64,000 bases of DNA from an uncultured Prevotellaceae bacterium (GCA_902790625.1 CADASP010000015.1:43034-107033); one strand, 5' to 3'. Shown: positions 17,685 through 25,426, counted from the first letter of the stretch. Translations and numbers: made by a program. The notes: generated by a model not told the origin, from the letters alone.

Positions 17685-19838
17685 ATGACAGAAAAGAGCA
17701 TGGAGGGAGCACTCCCCTCAGAGAGAAAGAACCCCTTCTTTGAACCCTACAAGACGCTGCACGACGTGGCGCCCTTCGACCGCATCCGCTTAGAAGACTA
17801 CGAGGAGGCCTTCATGGAGGGCATACGCCGCGACAAGGAGCTGCTCGACAAGACCATCAACAACCCCGCAAAGCCCACCTTCGACAACACCATCATCAAC
17901 AAAGACGATGACCCCGAGGGCTACTACGACCTGCTGGAGCGCGTGAGCACCGTGTTCTTCAACCTGCTCTCGGCCGAGACCAACGACGAGATGGACGCAC
18001 TGGCGCAGAAGATGAGTCCCATACTGACGCAGCACGCCAACGACATGCGGCTCAATGAAAAGCTGTTTGAGCGCGTGCGCCAGGTGCACCTGCACCACCG
18101 CCGCCTGACGCCTGAAGAGAAGCGCCTGCTCGACGACTGCTACCAGGGCTTCGTGCGCAGCGGTGCCCTGCTCGACAAGGAGGGCAAGGACCGTCTGCGC
18201 CAACTGACCGAGGAGGCGTCGCTGCTGGGCTTGCAGTTCTCGCAGAACCTGCTGAAGGAGAACAAGGCCTTCAGTCTGCACATCACCGATGCCGCCCAGC
18301 TCGACGGTCTGCCACAGAGCGCCATCGACGCCGCCGCCGAAGAGGCCAAGCAGCGGGGCGAAGAGGGCTGGACATTCACCCTCGACGCACCCTGCTACTC
18401 GCCCTTCATGACCTACAGCACCCAGCGCGAGCTGCGCCGACAGATGTATATGGCCTACAACACCAAGGGCATCCACGACAACGACTGCAACAACCTGGCC
18501 ATCTGCCAGCGCCTCGTCAACCTGCGCCGCGAGATTGCACAGCTGCTGGGCTACAAGACCTATGCCGACTATGTGCTGAGCCGCCGCATGGCGAAGAGCG
18601 TGCGCGGCGTCTACCGTCTGCTCAACCAGCTGGTGGATGCGTATAAGCCCGCGGCCAAAAAGGAGCTGGCAGAATTGAAGAAGATGGTCCCCAAAGCCCC
18701 CCCTTCTGCCCCCGAGGGGGCTACAATAGACTTCTCCGCCGAAAAAACTATAGAAGCCCCCTCGGGGGCAGTAGGGGGGGCCGTTGACCCTTGGGACATC
18801 GCCTTCTATTCGCATAAGCTGAAGTTGAAGAAGTATCACATCGATGCAGAGATGCTGCGCCCCTATCTGCAGCTCGACAAGGTCATCGACGGCGTCTTCG
18901 GCTTGGCCACCCGCCTCTATGGCATCACCTTCAAGGAGAACAGCGACATTCCCGTCTATCATCCCGACGTGAAGGCCTACGAGGTGTTCGACCGCGACGG
19001 CTCCTACTTGGCCGTGCTCTACGCCGACTTCCACCCCCGCAAGGGCAAGCAGGGCGGTGCCTGGATGACGCAGTATCAGGGGCAGTGGATCGACAGGAAG
19101 GGCGAAAACGTGCGGCCCCACGTCTCGCTGGTGATGAACCTGACGAAGCCCACGCCCGACAAGCCCGCACTGCTGACGCTGGGCGAGGTGGAGACCTTCC
19201 TGCACGAGTTTGGCCACGCCCTGCACGGCATGTTCTCCAATTGTCGCTTCGAGAGCCTCAGCGGCACCAACGTGCTGTGGGACTTCGTGGAGCTGCCCTC
19301 GCAGTTCATGGAGAACTTCGCCGTGGAGAAGGAGTTCCTGCGCACCTTCGCCTTCCACTATCAGACGGGCGAGCCGCTGCCCGACGAGCTGATTCGCCGC
19401 ATCGTGCGCAGCCGCAACTTCATGGTGGCCACCGCCTGTCTGCGACAGGTGAGCTTCGGCCTGCTCGACATGGCCTACTACACCCAGCGCGACGAGTTCA
19501 CCGACGACATCATCGCCTTCGAGAAGCAAGCCTGGCAGAAGGCCATCATCATGCCCCAGCGCATAGACACGTGTATGACCACGCAGTTCAGCCACATCAT
19601 GGCTGGGGGCTATGCTGCCGGCTACTACAGCTACAAGTGGGCCGAGGTGCTCGATGCCGACGCCTTTGCCGTGTTTAAGCGCAGCGGCATCTTCAACCAG
19701 ACGACGGCCCAGCGCTTCCGTGACTGCATCCTCTCACGCGGCGGCACCGACGACCCCATGACCCTCTACAAGAACTTCAAGGGCAGCGAGCCCACCATCG
19801 ACGCTCTGCTGAAGCGCAACGGCATTAAAAAGAAATAA
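17685..19838 (+). CDS. dcp: M3 family zinc oligopeptidase / peptidyl-dipeptidase
   Basis: A 717-residue metallopeptidase of family M3. The zinc motif HEFGHALHG is at 507-515 and the third ligand is likely Glu536 in FVELPSQFMEN. The overall helical architecture, the PFDRIRLEDYEEAF N-terminus and the SGTNVLWDF stretch fit bacterial Dcp. It removes dipeptides or degrades short oligopeptides. There is no signal peptide, so it is probably cytoplasmic. Residues about 335-367 (PKAPPSAPEGATI...GAVGGAVD) are foreign to the family: they are encoded by a GC-rich inverted repeat that inserted without breaking the frame, in a helical region before the catalytic domain. It has its own promoter and no close neighbour downstream. 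Confidence 0.9.
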   Translation: MTEKSMEGALPSERKNPFFEPYKTLHDVAPFDRIRLEDYEEAFMEGIRRDKELLDKTINNPAKPTFDNTIINKDDDPEGYYDLLERVSTVFFNLLSAETNDEMDALAQKMSPILTQHANDMRLNEKLFERVRQVHLHHRRLTPEEKRLLDDCYQGFVRSGALLDKEGKDRLRQLTEEASLLGLQFSQNLLKENKAFSLHITDAAQLDGLPQSAIDAAAEEAKQRGEEGWTFTLDAPCYSPFMTYSTQRELRRQMYMAYNTKGIHDNDCNNLAICQRLVNLRREIAQLLGYKTYADYVLSRRMAKSVRGVYRLLNQLVDAYKPAAKKELAELKKMVPKAPPSAPEGATIDFSAEKTIEAPSGAVGGAVDPWDIAFYSHKLKLKKYHIDAEMLRPYLQLDKVIDGVFGLATRLYGITFKENSDIPVYHPDVKAYEVFDRDGSYLAVLYADFHPRKGKQGGAWMTQYQGQWIDRKGENVRPHVSLVMNLTKPTPDKPALLTLGEVETFLHEFGHALHGMFSNCRFESLSGTNVLWDFVELPSQFMENFAVEKEFLRTFAFHYQTGEPLPDELIRRIVRSRNFMVATACLRQVSFGLLDMAYYTQRDEFTDDIIAFEKQAWQKAIIMPQRIDTCMTTQFSHIMAGGYAAGYYSYKWAEVLDADAFAVFKRSGIFNQTTAQRFRDCILSRGGTDDPMTLYKNFKGSEPTIDALLKRNGIKKK
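18696..18781. repeat. In-frame GC-rich palindromic element inside dcp
   Basis: Arms of 27 bp at 18696-18722 and 18755-18781 are inverted repeats with one mismatch, separated by a 32-bp core. The left arm is identical over all 27 bases to 62020-62046 inside rlmN. The element has no stop codon in the coding frame and adds about 30 residues to the peptidase. Confidence 0.85.
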
Positions 19839-19848
19839 GTTCGAGCTG

Positions 19849-19947
19849 TACGATTGAAAAGACGCTGAAAGGCTACGGGTAGGCGAGCTTTGCTCGGGAA
19901 TAAGCGTCTGGAATCTTCAAAAAACGCTACCGTCTGTTCAACCGTAC
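19849..19947. repeat. 99-bp palindrome-ended repeat, copy 1
   Basis: The ends TACGATTGAAAAGACG and CGTCTGTTCAACCGTA are near-perfect inverted repeats. The 40-bp right part (19906-19945) matches 20926-20965 with one mismatch. Copy 1 has a longer centre than copy 2. It follows dcp immediately and may double as its transcript end. Confidence 0.7.
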
Positions 19948-20014
19948 GAAATCTCCGCAGCAGTCGAGGAGAAAGACATTATGTTCTTTGTCTTCATACT
20001 TATCACATTAATCT

Positions 20015-20148
20015 ATGAGTCTACTCCGAAAAACAACATTGTCGTGAAAGACGGCCCAGCCCTTCCCCTCCCTTCAAGGGGAGGGGAGCGGCTGCGCATT
20101 GTTTTGGGGGTGTTATTTTGTGGAGAAGGGTTTTCGGAGTGGACTCAT
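20015..20148. mobile_element. MITE-like element with 18-bp terminal inverted repeats
   Basis: ATGAGTCTACTCCGAAAA (20015-20032) and TTTTCGGAGTGGACTCAT (20131-20148) are inverted repeats with one mismatch. The 98-bp interior has no gene and contains a GC-rich palindrome (around 20065-20085). No other copy is in the window, so mobility is inferred from structure only. Confidence 0.5.
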
Positions 20149-20152
20149 CTAT

Positions 20153-20262
20153 AAACGCGCTGCAAATATACTAAAAAAATCTTATTAGGAGCAAAGACGG
20201 GCAAAAAAATGCCGTAATCCAATAAAAAGGCGTAGTTGGGTACGTCATTTAGAGAGAAAGCT
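20153..20262. repeat. Degenerate third copy of the dCMP deaminase promoter region
   Basis: GCTGCAAATATACTAAAAA, AGCAAAGA and AAAAAGGCGTA occur in the same order and spacing as in the two well-preserved copies at 21052 and 22098, but with many substitutions; the -7 box is altered to TAGTTGGG. The copy ends before any recognisable coding sequence. Confidence 0.6.
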
Positions 20263-20903
20263 CTGCACGATTTTATGAGTGCGAACAAAATATTTGCTGT
20301 TGAAACAAGAATGATAAATATCGGAACAAACCTGCCAGGACGAGTTTTGAGAAAGATGTTGACAAAATGGCCATTTAACCCCTCCATAATTCAAAAATTC
20401 TGCGCGAGAAAACTTTTGGTCGAAAATTGTTGTCATTCAACCTATTGGGCTGGATTTGGCGAAGAATAGGCATCGCTGGCTTCAAAAAGTCAACGCCCAA
20501 AAAAAATTTGGCGTTGCCGTTTTATTTTTTGGCGTGCTTACAAAACCGCAAAAGGGCACCAAATAGGGGCTAAAAACGTGCACAAAACCATGGCGTGTGT
20601 GCAAAAATCTGGCTTTTCCTCCTCGGTTTTCCATCTGGCGATGGTAGAACAATGCTCCCGTATGGGCGTTTTTCGCGCTAGATTGCCTCGCAATCGTGAA
20701 CTAATTTTGTTTTGAAAAATTTTGACAATCTTTCCGATTGTTAGCTATCGGGTGTTCTATTTCGTAACAACTCAAATAAACTATTTTTCTGTATTTCTTG
20801 TTTTTCTCTGTTTTTCAAAATCCAGCTGAGCGGCATAGGTAATTCTTCCTTAGAAAAACAGATAAAAACAAAAAATACAGATAAAAACCTTTTCGACCAG
20901 GTA
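20263..20903. other. AT-rich spacer, no gene seen
   Basis: About 640 bases without a convincing gene. Short frames here have atypical composition and run through the promoter remnant. A stem CAACGCC (20491-20497) with GGCGTTG (20510-20516) around an A/T-rich loop is followed by a T-rich run, so it resembles a terminator. The words GGCGTTGACTTTTTGAA (minus strand near 20478-20497) recur at 52161. Confidence 0.5.
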
Positions 20904-20965
20904 CAGTTGAAAAGACGCTTTCAGTGTCTGGAATCTTCAAAAAACGCTACCGTCTTTTCAACCGT
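20904..20965. repeat. 62-bp palindrome-ended repeat, copy 2
   Basis: It runs from CAGTTGAAAAGACG to CGTCTTTTCAACCGT, the two ends forming a perfect 12-bp inverted repeat (GTTGAAAAGACG with CGTCTTTTCAAC). It is a shorter version of the element at 19849. Related ends occur at 63664-63690. Confidence 0.7.
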
Positions 20966-21051
20966 GCTCGTCAAGATAATGACGAGTGGTCTTCAGCTTT
21001 TCTATGGTTTGTGTTCGGTCGAGCATGTCAGATAAATATCCTTATAACAAG

Positions 21052-21146
21052 AAACACGCTGCAAATATACTAAAAATAATCTAATTAGAAGCAAAGAGGA
21101 GGAAAAAATTTCTTTATTTCAAAGAAAAGGCGTAACTTTGCATGCT
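21052..21146. repeat. 95-bp promoter duplication, copy 2
   Basis: This stretch is identical over 95 bases, by eye, to 22098-22192. It contains a rightward -7 box TAACTTTG (21133-21140) and a leftward TATATTTG (21063-21070). Here it drives only the truncated deaminase fragment to the right and no visible gene to the left. Confidence 0.85.
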
Positions 21147-21169
21147 GTTTAGAGAAGACATAGAAAAAA

Positions 21170-21280
21170 ATGAGCGACAAGCAGAATAAACTGGACCAGC
21201 GCTACCTGCGCATGGCTCGCATCTGGGCAGAGAACAGCTACTGCGAGCGCCGCAAGGTGGATGCGATGCCCTGGTGGTGA
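21170..21280 (+). pseudogene. Truncated 5' fragment of dCMP deaminase
   Basis: An ATG at 21170 opens 36 codons, MSDKQNKLDQRYLRMARIW... to a stop at 21278-21280. It parallels the start of the intact deaminase (MTDDKQLKLDQRYLRMARIW...) up to ENSYCERRKV, then breaks where the intact gene reads VGALVVK. The coding part differs at about seven of 70 aligned bases, mostly synonymous, although the promoter in front is identical. None of the zinc-binding residues is present. It is most simply the remnant 5' end of an older or incoming allele left beside the toxin/antitoxin module. Confidence 0.8.
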
Positions 21281-21401
21281 ATTCTTCAAGTCTGATGGTA
21301 CTTCTATTCTGACGGGGACTTCTTCTACGTTTACAACACTACCTACCTTTGAGATTTTGCGTTGTAAGATGTAATCTGCCGTAGATATTTTGAGATCTGC
21401 A

Positions 21402-21818
21402 CTATACTTTGGGTTCGTCTATTTTCCAGTTCTCTATCTCGATTCCACGTATTCGCCCGAGGTGGTCGGTGTTGTCGGAGACCATCACCATCTTGTGCTG
21501 TAGTGCGGTAGCACCGATAGCCATGTCGAAGTTCTCAATCTTGCGCCCGATGGACTTCAGGTAAGCCATCTCACGCCCAAAAGTGTGGAGTGATTTCCCG
21601 AATGGGATGACGCGGAACAGGCTGATAAAGTCCTCTGTCTGGCGCATAGTCTTCTGTGGATTGTCGCTGTTCTCGGCACCATAGTACAATTCAGCTACGG
21701 TAATTTCCGACAGGTAGCAGTTCCCTATGCCAGCAAGGGCAATCTTGCGATTCATCTGAAACATGCCGCGCATGAAAAACACGCAGATGTTAGTGTCGAG
21801 CAGATATTTCCTCTTCAT
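21402..21818 (-). CDS. vapC: VapC-like PIN-domain toxin
   Basis: A 138-residue PIN-domain protein. The acidic residues expected for the Mg-dependent ribonuclease site are present: Asp8 in KYLLDTN, Glu43 in TVAELYYG, Asp98 in FDMAIGA, and Asp115/Asp118 in SDNTDHL. Family members cleave tRNA or rRNA and are held inactive by a bound antitoxin. It starts 3 bases after the stop of the 85-residue gene, the classical antitoxin-first arrangement. The pair lies between two copies of the dCMP deaminase promoter region. The fold and site call is firm; the target RNA is unknown. Confidence 0.88.
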   Translation of the reverse strand: MKRKYLLDTNICVFFMRGMFQMNRKIALAGIGNCYLSEITVAELYYGAENSDNPQKTMRQTEDFISLFRVIPFGKSLHTFGREMAYLKSIGRKIENFDMAIGATALQHKMVMVSDNTDHLGRIRGIEIENWKIDEPKV

Positions 21819-21821
21819 CGC

Positions 21822-22079
21822 CTATTCGTCCATAGATACTATTTCCCGTTGGTAGTCGGCATGTCGGGACTCCCTAATGGCATTCTCTATCCGCTCTCCG
21901 TCTGCCCCACTCCAAGCCCCAAACAGAGCATTAAGCTTTTCCAGTTTGTTGCTTTCTTCTGATATGGTCCTGTCTGTTGAAGCCTCAATAAGCCGCTCTC
22001 CTAGCCATCTTTGGTTTCTGGCAGAGAGCGAAAGACTTTGCAGGTAATTCCATAATTTGTTAAGGGATATGGCATTCAT
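21822..22079 (-). CDS. Probable antitoxin paired with the PIN toxin
   Basis: An 85-residue, largely helical, charged protein (MNAISLNKLWNYLQSL... to ...REIVSMDE) encoded directly upstream of the PIN toxin with a 3-base gap. A purine-rich AAGGAG stretch precedes the ATG, one of few convincing ribosome-binding sites in the window. The -7 box TATATTTG (22108-22115, minus strand) lies 29 bases upstream, inside the 95-bp duplicated promoter region. I do not recognise an AbrB, RHH or Phd fold; the antitoxin role is inferred from gene order. Confidence 0.72.
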   Translation of the reverse strand: MNAISLNKLWNYLQSLSLSARNQRWLGERLIEASTDRTISEESNKLEKLNALFGAWSGADGERIENAIRESRHADYQREIVSMDE

Positions 22080-22097
22080 ATTTGCTCCTTATTTTAT

Positions 22098-22192
22098 AAA
22101 CACGCTGCAAATATACTAAAAATAATCTAATTAGAAGCAAAGAGGAGGAAAAAATTTCTTTATTTCAAAGAAAAGGCGTAACTTTGCATGCT
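22098..22192. promoter_or_regulatory. 95-bp divergent promoter cassette, copy 3
   Basis: It carries TAACTTTG at 22179-22186 for the rightward dCMP deaminase gene and TATATTTG at 22108-22115 (minus strand) for the leftward antitoxin-toxin pair. It is identical to 21052-21146. Confidence 0.8.
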
Positions 22193-22213
22193 TTTTAGAG
22201 AGAACATAGACAA

Positions 22214-22636
22214 ATGACCGACGACAAGCAACTGAAACTGGACCAGCGCTACCTGCGCATGGCCCGCATCTGGGCCGAAAACAGCTATTGCCAGCGCCGA
22301 CAGGTGGGTGCCCTCGTGGTGAAGGACAAGATGATTATCAGCGACGGCTACAACGGAACGCCTTCGGGCTTCGAGAACATCTGCGAGGACGATGCTGGCG
22401 TGACGAAGACCTATGTGCTGCACGCCGAGGCCAACGCCATCACCAAGCTGGCACGCTCGTCGAACAACAGCGACGGTGCCACCATCTACATCACCGCCTC
22501 GCCCTGCATAGAGTGTGCCAAGCTCATCATCCAGGCTGGCATCAAGCGCGTGGTGTATGGAGAGAAATATCGCCTGATGGACGGCATTGAACTGCTGCAG
22601 CGGGCGGGTATAGAAGTAGTGTATCTGGAATTATGA
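22214..22636 (+). CDS. dCMP/cytidine deaminase family protein
   Basis: A 140-residue zinc-dependent deaminase. His70 and Glu72 of HAEANAI, with Cys98 and Cys101 of PCIEC, supply the zinc ligands and catalytic acid. The size and the QRRQVGALVVKDKMIISDGYNGTPSGF stretch, read as separate short motifs, fit deoxycytidylate deaminase, which makes dUMP for thymidylate synthesis in the cytoplasm. The stop overlaps the ATG of the downstream protease (ATGA), so the two are translationally coupled. A truncated copy of its 5' end lies 1 kb upstream, beyond the toxin/antitoxin module. Confidence 0.9.
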   Translation: MTDDKQLKLDQRYLRMARIWAENSYCQRRQVGALVVKDKMIISDGYNGTPSGFENICEDDAGVTKTYVLHAEANAITKLARSSNNSDGATIYITASPCIECAKLIIQAGIKRVVYGEKYRLMDGIELLQRAGIEVVYLEL

Positions 22637-24348
22637 ACAAACCCAATCGTTTCATCCCCCTCTGGCTCGCCCTGGCAGCCATCGTGGGCATCGTGGTGGG
22701 AACCTTCTACGGCAACCACTTCCAGGGCAACCGCCTGAACATCATCAACAGCGGCTCGAACAAGCTGAGCAACCTGCTCTTCACCCTCGACGACCAGTAT
22801 GTGGACTCCGTCGACGTGCCCGACCTGGTGGAGAAGGCCATCCCCCTCATCCTGGGTGAGCTGGACCCCCATTCCGTATATATCTCGTCGAAGGACGTTG
22901 AGATGGCCAACGACGACCTGCGCGGCTCCTTCAGCGGCGTGGGCATCGAGTTCATCATCCGCAACGACACGCTGCGTGTGCAGAATGTCATCAGCGGAGG
23001 CCCTGCCGAGCAGGCAGGACTCATCGCCGGCGACAAGATTGTCACCGTCGACGACTCCACCTTTACCGGCCCCACGCTGACCAACGAATATGCCATGCAC
23101 ACGCTGAAAGGCCCGCAGGGCACCGATGTGAAGCTGGGCGTGGTGCGCTACGGCGAGAAGGACGTGCGCGAGTTTACCGTCACACGCGACCAGATTGTGA
23201 CCCACAGCGTCACCGCCGCCTATATGCTCGACGAGACCACGGGCTACATCCGCATCAAGAACTTCAGCGACAACACCTACGAAGAGGTGGTCATCGCCTT
23301 GGCGCAGCTCTCGATGGAGGGCTTCGAGCAAATTGTGGTCGACCTGCGCGGCAACTCCGGCGGCTACCTGCACTCGGCCGTGGAGATTGCCAACCAGTTC
23401 CTGCCACGGGGCAGCCTCATCGTCTATACCGAGGGCCGCCGCTCGCCACGCGAGGAATACCGCAGCAACGGCCACGGCTCGTATAAGCAGATGCCTCTGG
23501 TGGTGCTCATCGACGAGGGGTCGGCATCGGCCAGCGAGATTCTGGCAGGAGCCATCCAGGACAACGACCGCGGCACCATCATCGGACGGCGCAGCTTCGG
23601 AAAGGGATTGGTGCAGCAGCCGCTGGAGTTCACCGACGGCTCGATGATGCGCCTCACCATCGCCCGCTACTACACCCCGTCGGGGCGCTGCATCCAGAAG
23701 CCCTATACCAGCGGCATGGACCGCGACTACGAGGAAGACCTGCTCATGCGCTACCAGAACGGTGAGTTCTTCTCGCTCGACAGCATCAAGCACACGGGGC
23801 CCGAATACTACACCACGGGCGGGCGCACCGTCTATGGCGGCGGCGGCATCACCCCCGACATCTTCGTGCCCGAAGACACCACCGACTTCACCACCTACTA
23901 TCGCGAAGCCACCTACAGCGGACTCATCCTGCAGTTTGGCTACGACTACACCGACCAGAACCGCCAGAAGCTTTCGGAGTTTGAAGACGAAGAAGCACTG
24001 GTGAAGTATCTGAAGCGCCAAAACATTGTGGAGAAATTCGCACAGTATGCCGACAGCCGAGGTCTGAAGCGCCGCAACCTGATGATTCAGCGCTCGCACC
24101 GACTGCTGGAGGATTTCATCATGAGCCGCATCGTCTACATCATGCTCGACGAGCAGGCGTGGCTGCAATACCTGAACCACGACGACCCCGCCGTGAAGGA
24201 GGCCCTGCGCATCATGAAGGAGGGCAAGGCATTCCCCCAACGTGTTGACGACGAGCAGAAAGACGGGGAGCAGAAAGACGATAAGGTGGCCCGCGCCTTC
24301 GACTACCGGGCCACCCACCTGCGGTCTTCGCTCATTGCCTGGAGCTGA
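22633..24348 (+). CDS. C-terminal processing peptidase (S41, PDZ-containing)
   Basis: A 571-residue protease of family S41. There is an N-terminal membrane or signal segment (PLWLALAAIVGIVVGTFYG), a PDZ domain about 95-175 (GSFSGVGIEF...GGPAEQAGLIAGDKIVTVD), and a tail-specific protease domain about 200-370 with the serine in GSASASE (296-302) and the lysine in SFGKGLVQ (Lys324). It trims C-termini of envelope proteins in the periplasm. The C-terminal 150 residues are helical and charged and end in a basic/aromatic tail. It overlaps the deaminase stop by 4 bases. The frame on the opposite strand is a shadow. Confidence 0.92.
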   Translation: MNKPNRFIPLWLALAAIVGIVVGTFYGNHFQGNRLNIINSGSNKLSNLLFTLDDQYVDSVDVPDLVEKAIPLILGELDPHSVYISSKDVEMANDDLRGSFSGVGIEFIIRNDTLRVQNVISGGPAEQAGLIAGDKIVTVDDSTFTGPTLTNEYAMHTLKGPQGTDVKLGVVRYGEKDVREFTVTRDQIVTHSVTAAYMLDETTGYIRIKNFSDNTYEEVVIALAQLSMEGFEQIVVDLRGNSGGYLHSAVEIANQFLPRGSLIVYTEGRRSPREEYRSNGHGSYKQMPLVVLIDEGSASASEILAGAIQDNDRGTIIGRRSFGKGLVQQPLEFTDGSMMRLTIARYYTPSGRCIQKPYTSGMDRDYEEDLLMRYQNGEFFSLDSIKHTGPEYYTTGGRTVYGGGGITPDIFVPEDTTDFTTYYREATYSGLILQFGYDYTDQNRQKLSEFEDEEALVKYLKRQNIVEKFAQYADSRGLKRRNLMIQRSHRLLEDFIMSRIVYIMLDEQAWLQYLNHDDPAVKEALRIMKEGKAFPQRVDDEQKDGEQKDDKVARAFDYRATHLRSSLIAWS

Positions 24349-24402
24349 AGGGGGGGATAACCATTTCAGCAGATAGCCGCTGAGTGGTTGATTTGGCAGA
24401 AA

Positions 24403-25326
24403 TTACTCTGTATACAGCTGTTTTACCCGTTCAGCAAAGCGTTCGGGGTGAGCTTTCAGTTCCTCCACCACTTCCGTGTAGGGGCGGGTTGTGTCGAGAT
24501 AGCGCTGGCCGTGGTCTGTGGGCAGATGTTTGGGCGTCATGTAGTCTTCGCCGAAGTAGCAAACGAGGGCATCGTGAGTGTCGGTGGGAGCCGGAAACAT
24601 CGTGTCCTCGAAGGGAATCCACACCTGCTCGTCGTAGGAACTGCGCTTGCGTACAAAGCGGTGGGTGCTATATGTGTAGGAAAGAACCGAAACCCGCTTC
24701 GACTTGTCGGCATCCACCATGCGGAAAAGCTTCTCGTAGAGGGCAAAGCCCTTGCGGTAATCGACAAAGTGATAAAGCCCCTTCGAAAGCCAGGCAATAA
24801 GGCGCTTGCCAAAACTCGTATTCTCCTTGGGCTCGGACAATTCGCCACGGATGGATTTCTTCACAATCATGGTGGCTGTGCGGTGGAAGAATCGCAGCAC
24901 GGGATTCTCGATGAAGCCATCCAGCACAAAGATGTCGATATCAATGCCGCGACAGTACTCACGGTCGAGTTCGTAAGGACACAGCGCCGTTGATTCCACA
25001 TGCCGCAGAATGCCATGCCCACAGTAGTTGCGCTTGTCGGAGTAAGTCGTTTGCAGGAAATAGGGATGCTTGAACTCCTTGTCGGCAATGGCCACCAGCT
25101 TGTCGTAATCCTTGCGCAGCATGACGAAGTCGATGTCATCGTCCCAAGGAATGAACCCCTGATGGCGCACGGCACCCAGCAAGGTGCCACACTCCATCCA
25201 GCATTTCAGCCCGTTTCGCTTGCATACATCCAAAAGGACGTGGGCCAGCTCCATCTGCAAAGCCCACACTTGCTTCATCTCCTTTGGCACGGTGTAACCG
25301 CATCTCACTTCAGTCTCTAAATTCAT
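24403..25326 (-). CDS. LicD-family phosphotransferase
   Basis: A 307-residue LicD protein. I start it at 25326 (MNLETEVRCGYTVP); the longer frame to 25428 would pass through the promoter and overlap the divergent gene. The hallmark GTLLGAVRHQGFIPWDDDIDFVM, seen as GTLLGAVRHQG then PWDDDID, is the nucleotidyltransferase-like metal site. LicD proteins attach phosphocholine or similar groups to surface glycans. The divergent neighbour is a glycosyltransferase, which supports a role in lipopolysaccharide or capsule decoration. There is no membrane segment, so it is probably cytoplasmic or membrane-associated. The donor is unknown. Confidence 0.88.
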   Translation of the reverse strand: MNLETEVRCGYTVPKEMKQVWALQMELAHVLLDVCKRNGLKCWMECGTLLGAVRHQGFIPWDDDIDFVMLRKDYDKLVAIADKEFKHPYFLQTTYSDKRNYCGHGILRHVESTALCPYELDREYCRGIDIDIFVLDGFIENPVLRFFHRTATMIVKKSIRGELSEPKENTSFGKRLIAWLSKGLYHFVDYRKGFALYEKLFRMVDADKSKRVSVLSYTYSTHRFVRKRSSYDEQVWIPFEDTMFPAPTDTHDALVCYFGEDYMTPKHLPTDHGQRYLDTTRPYTEVVEELKAHPERFAERVKQLYTE

Positions 25327-25345
25327 AAGTTGCACTTTTTTGATG

Positions 25346-25404
25346 CAAAGATAGGAAAAAGTTAGGAGATGGGAGATAGAAATTGGATTTTTTTCGTACC
25401 TTTG
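25346..25404. promoter_or_regulatory. Divergent promoters for licD and the glycosyltransferase
   Basis: Minus-strand TATCTTTG at 25346-25353 lies 20 bases upstream of the licD ATG (25326). Plus-strand TACCTTTG at 25397-25404 lies 22 bases upstream of the ATG at 25427. Both fix the starts chosen. Confidence 0.7.
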
Positions 25405-25426
25405 CAACGAATAGCTAAAAAACATC

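Noticed and set aside
17790..19595. 601-residue open frame on the minus strand across the M3 peptidase gene
   Set aside because: It is a shadow of dcp: no start context, Leu/Val/Gly/His-rich composition with no motifs, and dcp has the zinc site and promoter.
20145..20387. 80-residue minus-strand frame
   Set aside because: It reads through the degenerate promoter copy; no start signal, promoter or recognisable domain.
19839..21401. Transposase or integrase gene that could explain the repeats
   Set aside because: I read all frames and found no DDE, serine or tyrosine recombinase motif here or elsewhere in the window.
22486..24318. 610-residue open frame opposite the S41 protease
   Set aside because: Composition is that of a reverse-strand shadow, and it would also run across the deaminase end; the plus-strand gene has the PDZ and Ser/Lys motifs.
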